From NCBI GenBank assembly GCA_964523575.1, contig CAZGAV010000072.1:1-20696 (forward strand): 20,696 nucleotides of DNA, given 5' to 3'. Positions within the stretch are counted from its first letter, which is position 1. Each line of letters opens with the position of its first letter. Shown piece by piece: positions 1 to 7,704 of this stretch. Made by a program: the position numbers and the translations under genes. The notes under the pieces are model-generated. The model saw only the letters and a list, made by a program, of their open reading frames with translations. It had not been told where the DNA came from and ran no database searches. This stretch comes from DAOUTW01 sp964523575 (GTDB lineage Bacteria; Zixibacteria; MSB-5A5; GN15; JAAZOE01).

Positions 1-1
1 G

Positions 2-1699
2 GCGACGCTGGCTGACCTCGACCTGCTGGAACAACTGGCCCTGGTCGTGAAAGACTCGACCATGTGCGGGCTGGGCCAGTCGGCGGCCAACCCCGTTCTC
101 AGCACTTTACGATATTTTAGAAACGAGTTCGAACGTCATATCGTGGACAAGAGATGTGACGCCTTCGTCTGCAAGGACTTGGTCGGCGCGCCCTGCCAGA
201 GCGCCTGCCCGATCAACACCGAAGCCTGGCGCTATGTCGCCCATATCGGCAAAGGCGAATACGAAGAAGCCTACGCCGTTATTCGGCAGGCCAATCCCTT
301 CCCGTCGGTCTGCGCTCGCGTCTGCAACCACCCCTGCGAAAGCCGATGCCGCGCGGGGTTGAGCGGCGGCGATCCGGTCGCCATACGAGCCCTCAAAAGG
401 TTTGTTACCGACCGTTTCGATCCGGCCTCTTATAAGCCGCAACGCTATATCTGGCCGGGAGATGAAACGCCAAACGTAGCCGTCGTCGGTTCCGGGCCGG
501 CCGGCCTGACGGCCGCCCATTATCTCTCACTACAGGGATGCAAGGTGACGGTGTACGAATCGGAGAGTCGTCCGGGCGGCATGCTGTCATGCGTTATCCC
601 TACTTACAGACTGCCGCGGGAAACGATTGAAAAGGAAATCGACGCCCTGATAGACGAGAATATCACCCTCAAATGCAATGCCGCCCTGGGCCAGGATTTT
701 TCCGTCGATACCCTGCTCAGCAACGGGCATCAGGCGGTTTTGCTGGCCATGGGCGCCCATCAGAGCAAACCCTTGAAAATTGAGGGCGAGGATGTTGAAG
801 GCGTTTACCCCTCGATTGAATTTCTGAAGGCCTTTAACTTGAATAACCAATCTCTGGCGCACGGCCGCGTCGGCGTTATCGGAGGCGGCAATTCCGCCCT
901 CGACGCCGCCCGCATGGCCCTCCGCCAGAAGGATGTCGAAAGAGTTTACATTCTCTACCGGCGAACCCGGGATGAAATGCCCGCTTTTGCGGAAGAGATC
1001 GAAGCCGCCGATCAGGAGGGCATTATCATTCAGACCCTGGTGACGCCGACTCGAATCATTTCAGAAGATAACCGGATCACGGACCTCGAGTATCTCCGCA
1101 ACGAACTGGGTGATCCCGACTCCAGCGGCCGTCGTCGTCCGGTTCCGGTGAAGGGCACCGAATCCACCCTGGCCATCGACACCCTGATCGTCGCTATCGG
1201 CGAGGATTCGGGGGTCGATTGTATCGGCCCCGCTCAATCCAGCGGCGTCGAAACCACCTCCTGGAATACGGTGCAAGCCGATTTCAAAACCATGCTCACC
1301 AATCGGCCCGGGGTCTTCGCCGCCGGCGACGTGGTCACCGGCCCCAATACCGTGGTCGATGCTATCGCGGCCGGCAAAAGAGCGGCCATGATGATCAAAC
1401 GCTACCTTTTAGGGGAGGATATGAACAATGTCCCGGCCGAATCCAAAATGCCGACGGTGTACGTTGAACCGCTGAGCCGGAGCGAAGAGGAGGTCATCGA
1501 GGGTCAGCGAGTCGAGACGCCGCGCGCCTCGATCGACTGGCGCAAACGTAATTTCGCTGAGGTCGAGGTTTCTCTCTCGCCCGACGAGGCCGGCCGGGAA
1601 TCGCATCGTTGCCTGCGGTGCGACCTGGAATTTACCAAATCGGCCGCAGAGAAACCCTTGGAAATACCAACCACTGTGGCGGAAGGAAAGGTACTATGA
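2..1699 (+). CDS. NuoF C-terminal tail fused to GltD-like FAD/NAD(P) oxidoreductase (5' end outside window)
   Basis: The reading frame is open from base 2, so the gene starts upstream; the GTG at 47 is internal. 565 residues are visible. Residues 1-45 match the end of NuoF/HydB flavoproteins: the final N3-cluster cysteine lies in MCGLGQSAANPVLSTLR, followed by the DKRC..FVCK linker typical of anaerobic HydB/NuoF. Next comes an Fer4_20-type double-cluster domain (VGAPCQSACPI, then CARVCNHPCESRC). The GltD-like part has an FAD motif GSGPAG near residue 163, a second dinucleotide motif GVIGGGNSALDAA, an FAD-closing motif FAAGDVV and a C-terminal RCLRC. By family, NuoF oxidises NAD(P)H at FMN, while GltD passes electrons from NADPH through FAD and Fe-S clusters to GltB. 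The stop overlaps the next start (ATGA), so translation is probably coupled. The fusion is seen directly; the electron route is inferred. Confidence 0.9.
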   Translation, partial: ATLADLDLLEQLALVVKDSTMCGLGQSAANPVLSTLRYFRNEFERHIVDKRCDAFVCKDLVGAPCQSACPINTEAWRYVAHIGKGEYEEAYAVIRQANPFPSVCARVCNHPCESRCRAGLSGGDPVAIRALKRFVTDRFDPASYKPQRYIWPGDETPNVAVVGSGPAGLTAAHYLSLQGCKVTVYESESRPGGMLSCVIPTYRLPRETIEKEIDALIDENITLKCNAALGQDFSVDTLLSNGHQAVLLAMGAHQSKPLKIEGEDVEGVYPSIEFLKAFNLNNQSLAHGRVGVIGGGNSALDAARMALRQKDVERVYILYRRTRDEMPAFAEEIEAADQEGIIIQTLVTPTRIISEDNRITDLEYLRNELGDPDSSGRRRPVPVKGTESTLAIDTLIVAIGEDSGVDCIGPAQSSGVETTSWNTVQADFKTMLTNRPGVFAAGDVVTGPNTVVDAIAAGKRAAMMIKRYLLGEDMNNVPAESKMPTVYVEPLSRSEEEVIEGQRVETPRASIDWRKRNFAEVEVSLSPDEAGRESHRCLRCDLEFTKSAAEKPLEIPTTVAEGKVL

Positions 1700-2376
1700 C
1701 AACACTCATGATAAACGGCGCCGAGGTCACGGTACCGGACGATATGACGGTATTGGAAGCGGCGCGCTTTCTCGGCTTCCCCATCCCGACCTTGTGCCAC
1801 ATGGAAGGTTTGTCGCCTTATGGCGCCTGCCGTCTGTGTCTGGTCGAAATCGGTGATGAACCGAATTCCCGGCTCGTCACTTCATGCACTTTTCCGGTTC
1901 AGCCGGGAATCAAGGTACGGACGGCCTCCTCCCGGGTGCTGAGAGCCCGGAGGATGGTCATAGAATTATTGCTGGCCTCTTGCCCGCAATCGAAAACGAT
2001 TCAGGATATCGCCTCGGCCCACAATATCAGGCAACAGCGTTTCCGGCAGGAATACGAAGACTGCATTCTCTGCGGCCGCTGTGTGAGAATGTGCGAAGAG
2101 CAGATGATGGCCAAGGCCATCGGCTTCCAGGGCCGGGGCCAGAAGCGGGCCATCGGAACCCCGTTTGACGTCAAATCCCCGACCTGCCGCCTCTGCGGCG
2201 CCTGTATGTATATTTGTCCCGCCTGCCAGCTTCGATGCACCTATTCCGATCCCACCAAGGTCATCTGCGGCGGTTGCGCCAACCTGGCGCCTCCGTGCGT
2301 GGAAAAGGAGCAGTTTGACGATATGATGTGCTACATGAAACCGTGTGTGGCCTGTGAAATCGACAAAGATAAGTAA
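1696..2376 (+). CDS. NuoG/HydA-like [2Fe-2S] and 2x[4Fe-4S] electron-transfer subunit
   Basis: 226 residues. The ATG at 1696 overlaps the upstream TGA by four bases and follows GGAAGGAAAGG, so it is preferred over an in-frame start at 1609 inside the upstream gene. Residues 1-75 are a plant-type [2Fe-2S] domain with ligands C34, C45, C48 and C64, as at the N-terminus of NuoG and Fe-hydrogenase. The following NuoG His/Cys (N5) segment is degenerate: LLLASCPQSK replaces the usual HxxxCxxC region. Two ferredoxin motifs follow, CILCGRCVRMC (123-133) and CRLCGACMYIC (164-174). Unusually, about 50 further residues carry eight more cysteines (177, 181, 191, 194, 201, 212, 217, 220), possibly another cluster or a metal site. 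The likely role is cytoplasmic electron wiring between the NuoF/GltD fusion and the FMN subunit encoded next. Confidence 0.88.
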   Translation: MTTLMINGAEVTVPDDMTVLEAARFLGFPIPTLCHMEGLSPYGACRLCLVEIGDEPNSRLVTSCTFPVQPGIKVRTASSRVLRARRMVIELLLASCPQSKTIQDIASAHNIRQQRFRQEYEDCILCGRCVRMCEEQMMAKAIGFQGRGQKRAIGTPFDVKSPTCRLCGACMYICPACQLRCTYSDPTKVICGGCANLAPPCVEKEQFDDMMCYMKPCVACEIDKDK

Positions 2377-2399
2377 ACAATAGAGAAAGGACTCCTCCA

Positions 2400-3983
2400 A
2401 TGTCTCTGACACGAGTAAATGCCTCGGCCGCCACTTTAACCAAGAACAGGACCGAGGATTCGATCGTACCGACTTCCGGTATGTGTGTGACCTGCGTCGA
2501 CGGTTGTATCGGCATGTGTGAAATCGGCAAATCGGCCTACCGCGGACACGAGGTCATATATCCCCAGCCATTCGGCGTCATCACGACTGCCGGTGAGAAG
2601 GCCTATCCCGTTGACTACGGTCACTTCAATATCATGGGCGGAGTCATCGGCGCCGAGGGTATTGAGGCCGACAGCAACAAGGCTGTTTTCCCCAACGTTA
2701 ATCTCGAAGTCGCTTTCGGCCACGATAAGGGAATCAAATTCCGGTATCCCTGGATCATTCCCGGAATCGGCTCCACCGATGTCGCCAAAAACAACTGGGA
2801 AGGCCTGGCCATCGGCTCGGCTCTGGCCGGCACCGGACTGACCATCGGCGAAAACGTGGCCGGCATGGACCCGGAAGCCGTCATCAAGGATGGCCGCGTC
2901 GTCGATACGGTCGACCTCAAACGGCGGGTCAAACTCTATAAAGATTACCAGCGCGACGGCTACGGAGCGATTATCGTCCAGGCCAATGTCGAGGACACCC
3001 GGCTGGGGGTGCAGGAATACGCCATCGAGAAACTGGGCGTCGAATGGGTCGAGATGAAATGGGGGCAGGGCGCCAAAAACATCGGCGGTGAAGTGAAAAT
3101 TAGAAGCCTTAAAAAAGCGCAAATGCTCCACGCCCGCGGCTACGTGGTTCTGCCCGATCCGACCAAAACCGATGTCATCAAAGCCTTCGAACGCGGCGTT
3201 TTCTCCGAGTTTGAACGACATTCCCGCGTCGGCATGGTCAACGAGGAAGCCTTCGCTCAGCGCGTCGATGAACTGCGCCGGGCCGGCGCCAAATATATAT
3301 CGCTCAAAACTGGCGCCTATCGACCGGCCGCCCTGGCGCTGGCTTTGAAATTCGCCTCCAAATACAAAATCGATGTCCTGACCGTCGATGGCGCCGGAGG
3401 CGGCACCGGAATGAGTCCCTGGCGCATGATGAATGAATGGGGCATGCCGCCCGTGGAACTCCATTCGCTGTTGCATCAGTATGCCAAGCAACTGGCCGAC
3501 AAAGGCGAGTATGTTCCCTCTTTGGTAGCCGCCGGCGGCTTTACCTTCGAGGATCAAATATTCAAAGGCCTCGCGTTCGGAGCCCCTTATGTCAAGCTGA
3601 TCGGCATGGCGCGCAGTCCGATTGCGGCGGCCATGGTCGGCAAAACCATAGGACGAACCATCGACGAGCATCAGGTACCGGTTTATGTCGAACGGTTTGG
3701 CCGTACCCGGGATGAGATATTTGTGACCGCCCCGGAACTGCGCCGTGAAATCGGCGACGATGAGTTCGAAAAACTCCCGACCGGAGCCATCGGACTGTAC
3801 ACGTATTATGAGAGACTGGCGCAGGGCTTGCGGCAGTTGATGGCTGGCAGTCGCAAATTCACTCTGGATTATATGACCCGTAATGATCTGGCCGCCTTGT
3901 CGCCCCAGGCCGCTTCGATCAGCGGCATACCCTACGTGATGGATCTCGATCGCGAGCAGGCGATGAAGATATTGGCCGAATAA
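2400..3983 (+). CDS. FMN-binding glutamate synthase (GltB central-domain)-like catalytic subunit
   Basis: 527 residues. The ATG at 2400 has an SD-like AGAAAGGA about 9 bases upstream and lies 23 bp after the NuoG-like gene, so it belongs to the same operon. The sequence matches the glutamate synthase FMN barrel: a WGQGAKNIGGEV-type motif, LKTGAYRPAALALA, the glycine-rich VDGAGGGTGMSP, and AAGGFTFEDQIFKGLAFGA near the phosphate-binding end. In GOGAT this domain converts 2-oxoglutarate plus ammonia to glutamate. The class-II glutaminase domain is absent. The only cysteines in the protein are four near the N-terminus (C29, C32, C36, C40; CX2CX3CX3C), so the usual [3Fe-4S] ligands after the barrel are missing and a cluster probably sits at the N-terminus instead. 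The substrate could be glutamate or something related; the sequence does not decide this. Confidence 0.88.
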   Translation: MSLTRVNASAATLTKNRTEDSIVPTSGMCVTCVDGCIGMCEIGKSAYRGHEVIYPQPFGVITTAGEKAYPVDYGHFNIMGGVIGAEGIEADSNKAVFPNVNLEVAFGHDKGIKFRYPWIIPGIGSTDVAKNNWEGLAIGSALAGTGLTIGENVAGMDPEAVIKDGRVVDTVDLKRRVKLYKDYQRDGYGAIIVQANVEDTRLGVQEYAIEKLGVEWVEMKWGQGAKNIGGEVKIRSLKKAQMLHARGYVVLPDPTKTDVIKAFERGVFSEFERHSRVGMVNEEAFAQRVDELRRAGAKYISLKTGAYRPAALALALKFASKYKIDVLTVDGAGGGTGMSPWRMMNEWGMPPVELHSLLHQYAKQLADKGEYVPSLVAAGGFTFEDQIFKGLAFGAPYVKLIGMARSPIAAAMVGKTIGRTIDEHQVPVYVERFGRTRDEIFVTAPELRREIGDDEFEKLPTGAIGLYTYYERLAQGLRQLMAGSRKFTLDYMTRNDLAALSPQAASISGIPYVMDLDREQAMKILAE

Positions 3984-3993
3984 AATGGCAACG

Positions 3994-4030
3994 CCGTCCC
4001 CGGCCGAGCCAACGGTCCCGGCCGGGACGG
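3994..4030 (+). other. Strong hairpin between the redox operon and the next gene
   Basis: Arms CCGTCCC-(C bulge)-GGCCG and CGGCC-GGGACGG give 12 pairs around a 12-nt loop, 10 bases after the operon stop. No T-run follows, so it is not a textbook intrinsic terminator. It may stabilise the operon mRNA 3' end or attenuate read-through. A smaller stem (CGGGGC/GCCCCG, 4130-4147) lies further on. No other gene is seen in 3984-4174. Confidence 0.5.
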
Positions 4031-4174
4031 AACTCGATATTGCGGCTGGACTCGACTGACATCTCAGGTTCCCGGCCGGAAGTTCAGGGATCTCTTTCAG
4101 GCAGACTGTCCCGGGTGGTTGAATCCTCCCGGGGCGCGTTTGCCCCGTCACCACAACCCAGGAGACGCCCGAGC

Positions 4175-6955
4175 ATGAACGACCACCGACTGCCGATCGA
4201 CCAGCTTTTGCTCTCACTTCGGGAGCGGGCCAAAGAGCTGAACTGCTATTACGCCGTTCAGGACCTCCTGAAAATTCGCGATCTGAGCATTGACCAAATC
4301 TGCAACCGCCTGCTTGATATCTTGCCGCCCGGCTTCCGGCATCCGGAAATAACCAGGATTCGAATAGCCATCGGAAACTCCTTCTTTTGTTCGCGCGATA
4401 TGGTCGATACCCCCTGGATGCTGAGCGTCGACATTCTCCTGCACAATCGGGTCGTGGGCTATATATCAGTCTATTATGCCGTGGAAGTGGAAGCGCCGCA
4501 GGGCCATCCGTTTCTACCCGAGGAATCACGCCTCCTGCAGGCCGTGGCCGAACGCCTGGGGAGCTACCTGAGTCACCGACTGGATTGGAAGCTGGCTGAC
4601 GACCGCCACGCATCCGATGCCACGGTTCCCATACACGAGGGTTGCGAATGGCAGATAGTGCTTGATAGTATCAACCGGGCCGATCCATACCTTCATCAAA
4701 ATATCACGCGGAAAATGTTGAACTATCTCTGCTGGAGCGGACTGAGCGAAGCCGAGCAGCTTCTGCAATCGTTTCACCCCGACGAACCCGGCCTCGAAAA
4801 AGATGATTACCGCGGTGATTGGCATACGCCGCGCCGGGGACACAGCTTCGGCTTTACCGAACAAATCGGAAGTCGCATCTTCGACGTGGCCGTCCGACAT
4901 CTGGATCCCGATCAGATCATGGCGCTTATCCAAAGCTGGGTCAACGAAAACAAGCAGAGTTTCCTTATCCAGCTGGCCAATCCGAACTCGCCCACTTCCC
5001 TCGTGGCCAATGTCCTGCAAAAATTCCACCAACTGACCGAGGACCCGTCGTTTGTTCCCATAACCCGGACTCGCGGTATCCTGATCGCCCTCATCCGCCG
5101 CTTCCTATCCGAAAATAAGGGCTATATCGATGTCGCCAGGGATTTGATCACTGTTGACGATTTTCATCATCTGATGCAAAAGACGGTTTACAATCCCGAA
5201 AGCCACGGCCGGCTGGGGGGAAAAGCCGCCGGTCTGTATCTGGCCGCCCAGATTGTCAAAAAGAAAGGCCGGGAATGTCAGCTTTTGCAGGATATTAAGA
5301 CCCCCAAAACCTGGCACATCACCTCCGATGTCCTCTTTCATTTCATTCATCATTGCAATTTCGATGAACTGGTCGATCAGAAATACAAACCGATCCATCA
5401 GGTCCGCCTGGAGTTTCCCTGCATTTCTCAGGCCTTCAAAAGCATCACCTTCCCGTCGGATATCACCAGCGGCCTGGCGGCGGCCCTGGATGATTTCGGG
5501 ACCAACCCGATTATCGTGCGCAGTTCGAGCCTTCTGGAAGACAGTGTTGGTTCGGCCTTTTCCGGCAAATATCGCAGTCTCTTTCTCGCCAATCAGGGGA
5601 GCAAACGTCGCCGCCTGCAGGCCCTCACCGACGCCATTACGGAAGTCTATGCCTCCACCTTCGGCCCTGATCCGATCGAGTATCGGGCCGATCGCGGCCT
5701 GCTGGATTACAACGAAGAGATGGGCGTCCTGATCCAGGAAGTCGTCGGCAAAAAAATTGGCCGGTATTTTCTTCCGGCTTTCGCCGGCGTCGTCTTCAGC
5801 CGCAACGACTACCGCTGGTCTCCCCGGATCAAGCGCGAAGACGGTTTACTCCGTATCGTCCCCGGTCTGGGTACGCGAGCGGTGGATCGATTGAGCAATG
5901 ATTACCCGGTGCTTTTTTCGCCGGGTCAACCCAATATCCGGGTCAATATCACACCCGAAGCCGTCTGCCGATACTCGCCCCGCCAGATAGACGTCATTAA
6001 TCTCGACACCGAGTCTTTCCAAACCGTCGATATCGATTCTTTTCTCGCCGACACCGGAAACGAATTTCCGCAATTTTCGAGAGTTTTTTCGGTCGTCCGC
6101 GACGATCACATCAGCGACGTCAACCTGTCGACTATCGATCCGGAGAAGGAAAAATTCATCGCTACTTTCAACGGACTGGTCGCCCGGACGCCTTTTATCG
6201 GGCAGATTCAGGCCCTGTTGAATATTCTGGAAGAAACGCTCGGCTTCCCGGTAGATATCGAGTTCGCTTCCGACGGTACCGATCTGTACCTCCTTCAATG
6301 CCGGGCGCAGTCCAGTACCGAAGATTGCTCTCCGGAACCGATTCCTAAAGAAATACCGCCGGACCGGATTCTATTTACCGCCCGGCGTAATGTGCCAAAT
6401 GGGTACATACCTGATATCACCCATATAGTCTATGTCGATCCGGCGGGGTACGCATCCCTGAACGAGCGGTCACAGTTGCTTGCCGTCGGCCAGGTTATCG
6501 GCAAGCTCAACGATCTTCTTCCCCGGCGCCGTTTTATCCTTATGGGACCCGGCCGCTGGGGCAGTCGCGGCGATATCAAGCTGGGCGTCAGCGTTGAATA
6601 TTCCAGCATCAACAATACCGCCATGCTCATCGAAATCGCCCGGGCACGGGGCGACTATATGCCGGAACCGTCCTACGGCACCCACTTTTTCCAGGATCTG
6701 GTAGAGGCCAGAATCTATTACCTGCCCCTTTATCCCGAGGAAGAAGGAATCGTTTTCAACGAACCTTTCCTTCACGATTCGGAAAACCTCCTGCCTGATT
6801 TTCTACCGGGACATGCCGACCTGGCCGGGGCCGTCAAAGTCATCGACATCGAAAAGGCCACCGGCGGTCTCCGGATGTGCGTGGCCATGAACGCTGACGA
6901 GGACAGGGCGCTGGCTTTTTTCAGGCAATCATGTGCCGATCGAAGCGGATCGTGA
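4175..6955 (+). CDS. GAF-like sensor plus PEP/pyruvate-dikinase ATP-grasp protein
   Basis: 926 residues from the ATG at 4175, which has GGAGA 9 bases upstream. An in-frame TTG at 4040 would add 45 low-complexity residues without a ribosome site and is rejected. Residues about 15-145 look like a GAF-type sensor domain. Residues about 345-715 are the N-terminal ATP-grasp domain of PPDK/PEP synthase, with LGGKAAGL (K350), VRSSSLLEDS (R449), GLGTRAVDR, and DIEF...LQCR (E696, Q708), so the known ATP-binding residues are retained. A conserved-looking C-terminal domain follows (MGPGRWGSRGD, about 785-797). The swivelling phosphohistidine domain and PEP/pyruvate barrel of true dikinases are absent, so it cannot perform the full PEP synthase reaction alone. 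A phosphotransfer or regulatory role is possible; the partner is unknown. Confidence 0.82.
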   Translation: MNDHRLPIDQLLLSLRERAKELNCYYAVQDLLKIRDLSIDQICNRLLDILPPGFRHPEITRIRIAIGNSFFCSRDMVDTPWMLSVDILLHNRVVGYISVYYAVEVEAPQGHPFLPEESRLLQAVAERLGSYLSHRLDWKLADDRHASDATVPIHEGCEWQIVLDSINRADPYLHQNITRKMLNYLCWSGLSEAEQLLQSFHPDEPGLEKDDYRGDWHTPRRGHSFGFTEQIGSRIFDVAVRHLDPDQIMALIQSWVNENKQSFLIQLANPNSPTSLVANVLQKFHQLTEDPSFVPITRTRGILIALIRRFLSENKGYIDVARDLITVDDFHHLMQKTVYNPESHGRLGGKAAGLYLAAQIVKKKGRECQLLQDIKTPKTWHITSDVLFHFIHHCNFDELVDQKYKPIHQVRLEFPCISQAFKSITFPSDITSGLAAALDDFGTNPIIVRSSSLLEDSVGSAFSGKYRSLFLANQGSKRRRLQALTDAITEVYASTFGPDPIEYRADRGLLDYNEEMGVLIQEVVGKKIGRYFLPAFAGVVFSRNDYRWSPRIKREDGLLRIVPGLGTRAVDRLSNDYPVLFSPGQPNIRVNITPEAVCRYSPRQIDVINLDTESFQTVDIDSFLADTGNEFPQFSRVFSVVRDDHISDVNLSTIDPEKEKFIATFNGLVARTPFIGQIQALLNILEETLGFPVDIEFASDGTDLYLLQCRAQSSTEDCSPEPIPKEIPPDRILFTARRNVPNGYIPDITHIVYVDPAGYASLNERSQLLAVGQVIGKLNDLLPRRRFILMGPGRWGSRGDIKLGVSVEYSSINNTAMLIEIARARGDYMPEPSYGTHFFQDLVEARIYYLPLYPEEEGIVFNEPFLHDSENLLPDFLPGHADLAGAVKVIDIEKATGGLRMCVAMNADEDRALAFFRQSCADRSGS

Positions 6956-7059
6956 AAGTAATCGGATGACATTCGCGCTTTAGGGCAGCAGGCCGGATAT
7001 AAGCCCTGATGAAATCATTTTCAATCTCCGTCATGTATCATTTGTATCGGATGTACGTT

Positions 7060-7542
7060 TCATAAGGACTTGCCCCGGGGCCGAATAATCACTCGCGTCC
7101 CGGCGAGACGGTCGCCAAAGCGCGCTTTTTCGGGCGATCTTTCGATCAAGATCACTCCGAGGATATTGAAGGCCGGCAGAGAATCGATTATTCGCAGGAC
7201 ATTTCTTGACAGCGAGCGCATCACCCCGGGGTTCCCGCCGCTCACTTGAACAACTTGAAGGCCGAGCAACCGCTTACCGATTGTAGCACCAAAAAGCCCT
7301 TCCAGTAGTACGAAATACGCGACAATGACAATCAGGAAAGATATGCACAACGGGTCGGTCACGACCCATCCATACCCCCAGAGATGATCGCCGCTACTCA
7401 TGACCCAGACCCCTTTGACCACCCGGGTGACCGGGAAAAAAATTGCACTCAAAATCAGGAAATCGGCGACGAGGGCCATGAATCGGCGGCCCAGCCCGGC
7501 ATATGGCGGCGGATTTTCTATCAGCGGCGTTTTTTCCGGCAT
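7060..7542 (-). CDS. RDD-family small membrane protein
   Basis: 160 residues. RDD hallmarks are clear: YAGLGRRFMALVADFLIL at the start of the first membrane helix, a second helix (about 65-85) leading into EGLFGATIGKRLLGLQVV, then RSLSRNVLRIID, and RFGDRLAGTRVI near the end. RDD proteins are inner-membrane proteins of mostly unknown function; some are linked to Na+/H+ transport. The ribosome site is weak (AGG 12-13 bases upstream of the ATG). It lies 162 bp downstream of the antiporter gene on the same strand, so cotranscription is possible. It ends tail to tail with the GAF/ATP-grasp gene. Confidence 0.85.
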   Translation of the reverse strand: MPEKTPLIENPPPYAGLGRRFMALVADFLILSAIFFPVTRVVKGVWVMSSGDHLWGYGWVVTDPLCISFLIVIVAYFVLLEGLFGATIGKRLLGLQVVQVSGGNPGVMRSLSRNVLRIIDSLPAFNILGVILIERSPEKARFGDRLAGTRVIIRPRGKSL

Positions 7543-7704
7543 GCTGTTACTGCCTATATAAGTTTGAGGATCGATTTAACTCTATGAACTCAGGCTTTCC
7601 GGATTTGTCTCTATTCCAAGTTATTAAGCGGCCGAATCGATTTCAATGTAATTTTGCGCCGAAAACCGAACGGGCGCCTTGGCGCGAAATATTGACGATA
7701 TCGA

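Noticed and set aside
4040..4174. TTG start for the GAF/ATP-grasp gene
   Set aside because: It has no ribosome site, overlaps a GC-rich hairpin region, and adds a Ser/Arg/Pro-rich stretch. The ATG at 4175 has GGAGA upstream.
2436..4613. A 725-codon open frame on the minus strand
   Set aside because: It lies antisense to the GltB-like gene and runs into the next gene. Its translation is low-complexity and matches no family, whereas the plus-strand frames are clear homologues. It is a by-product of GC-rich codon use.
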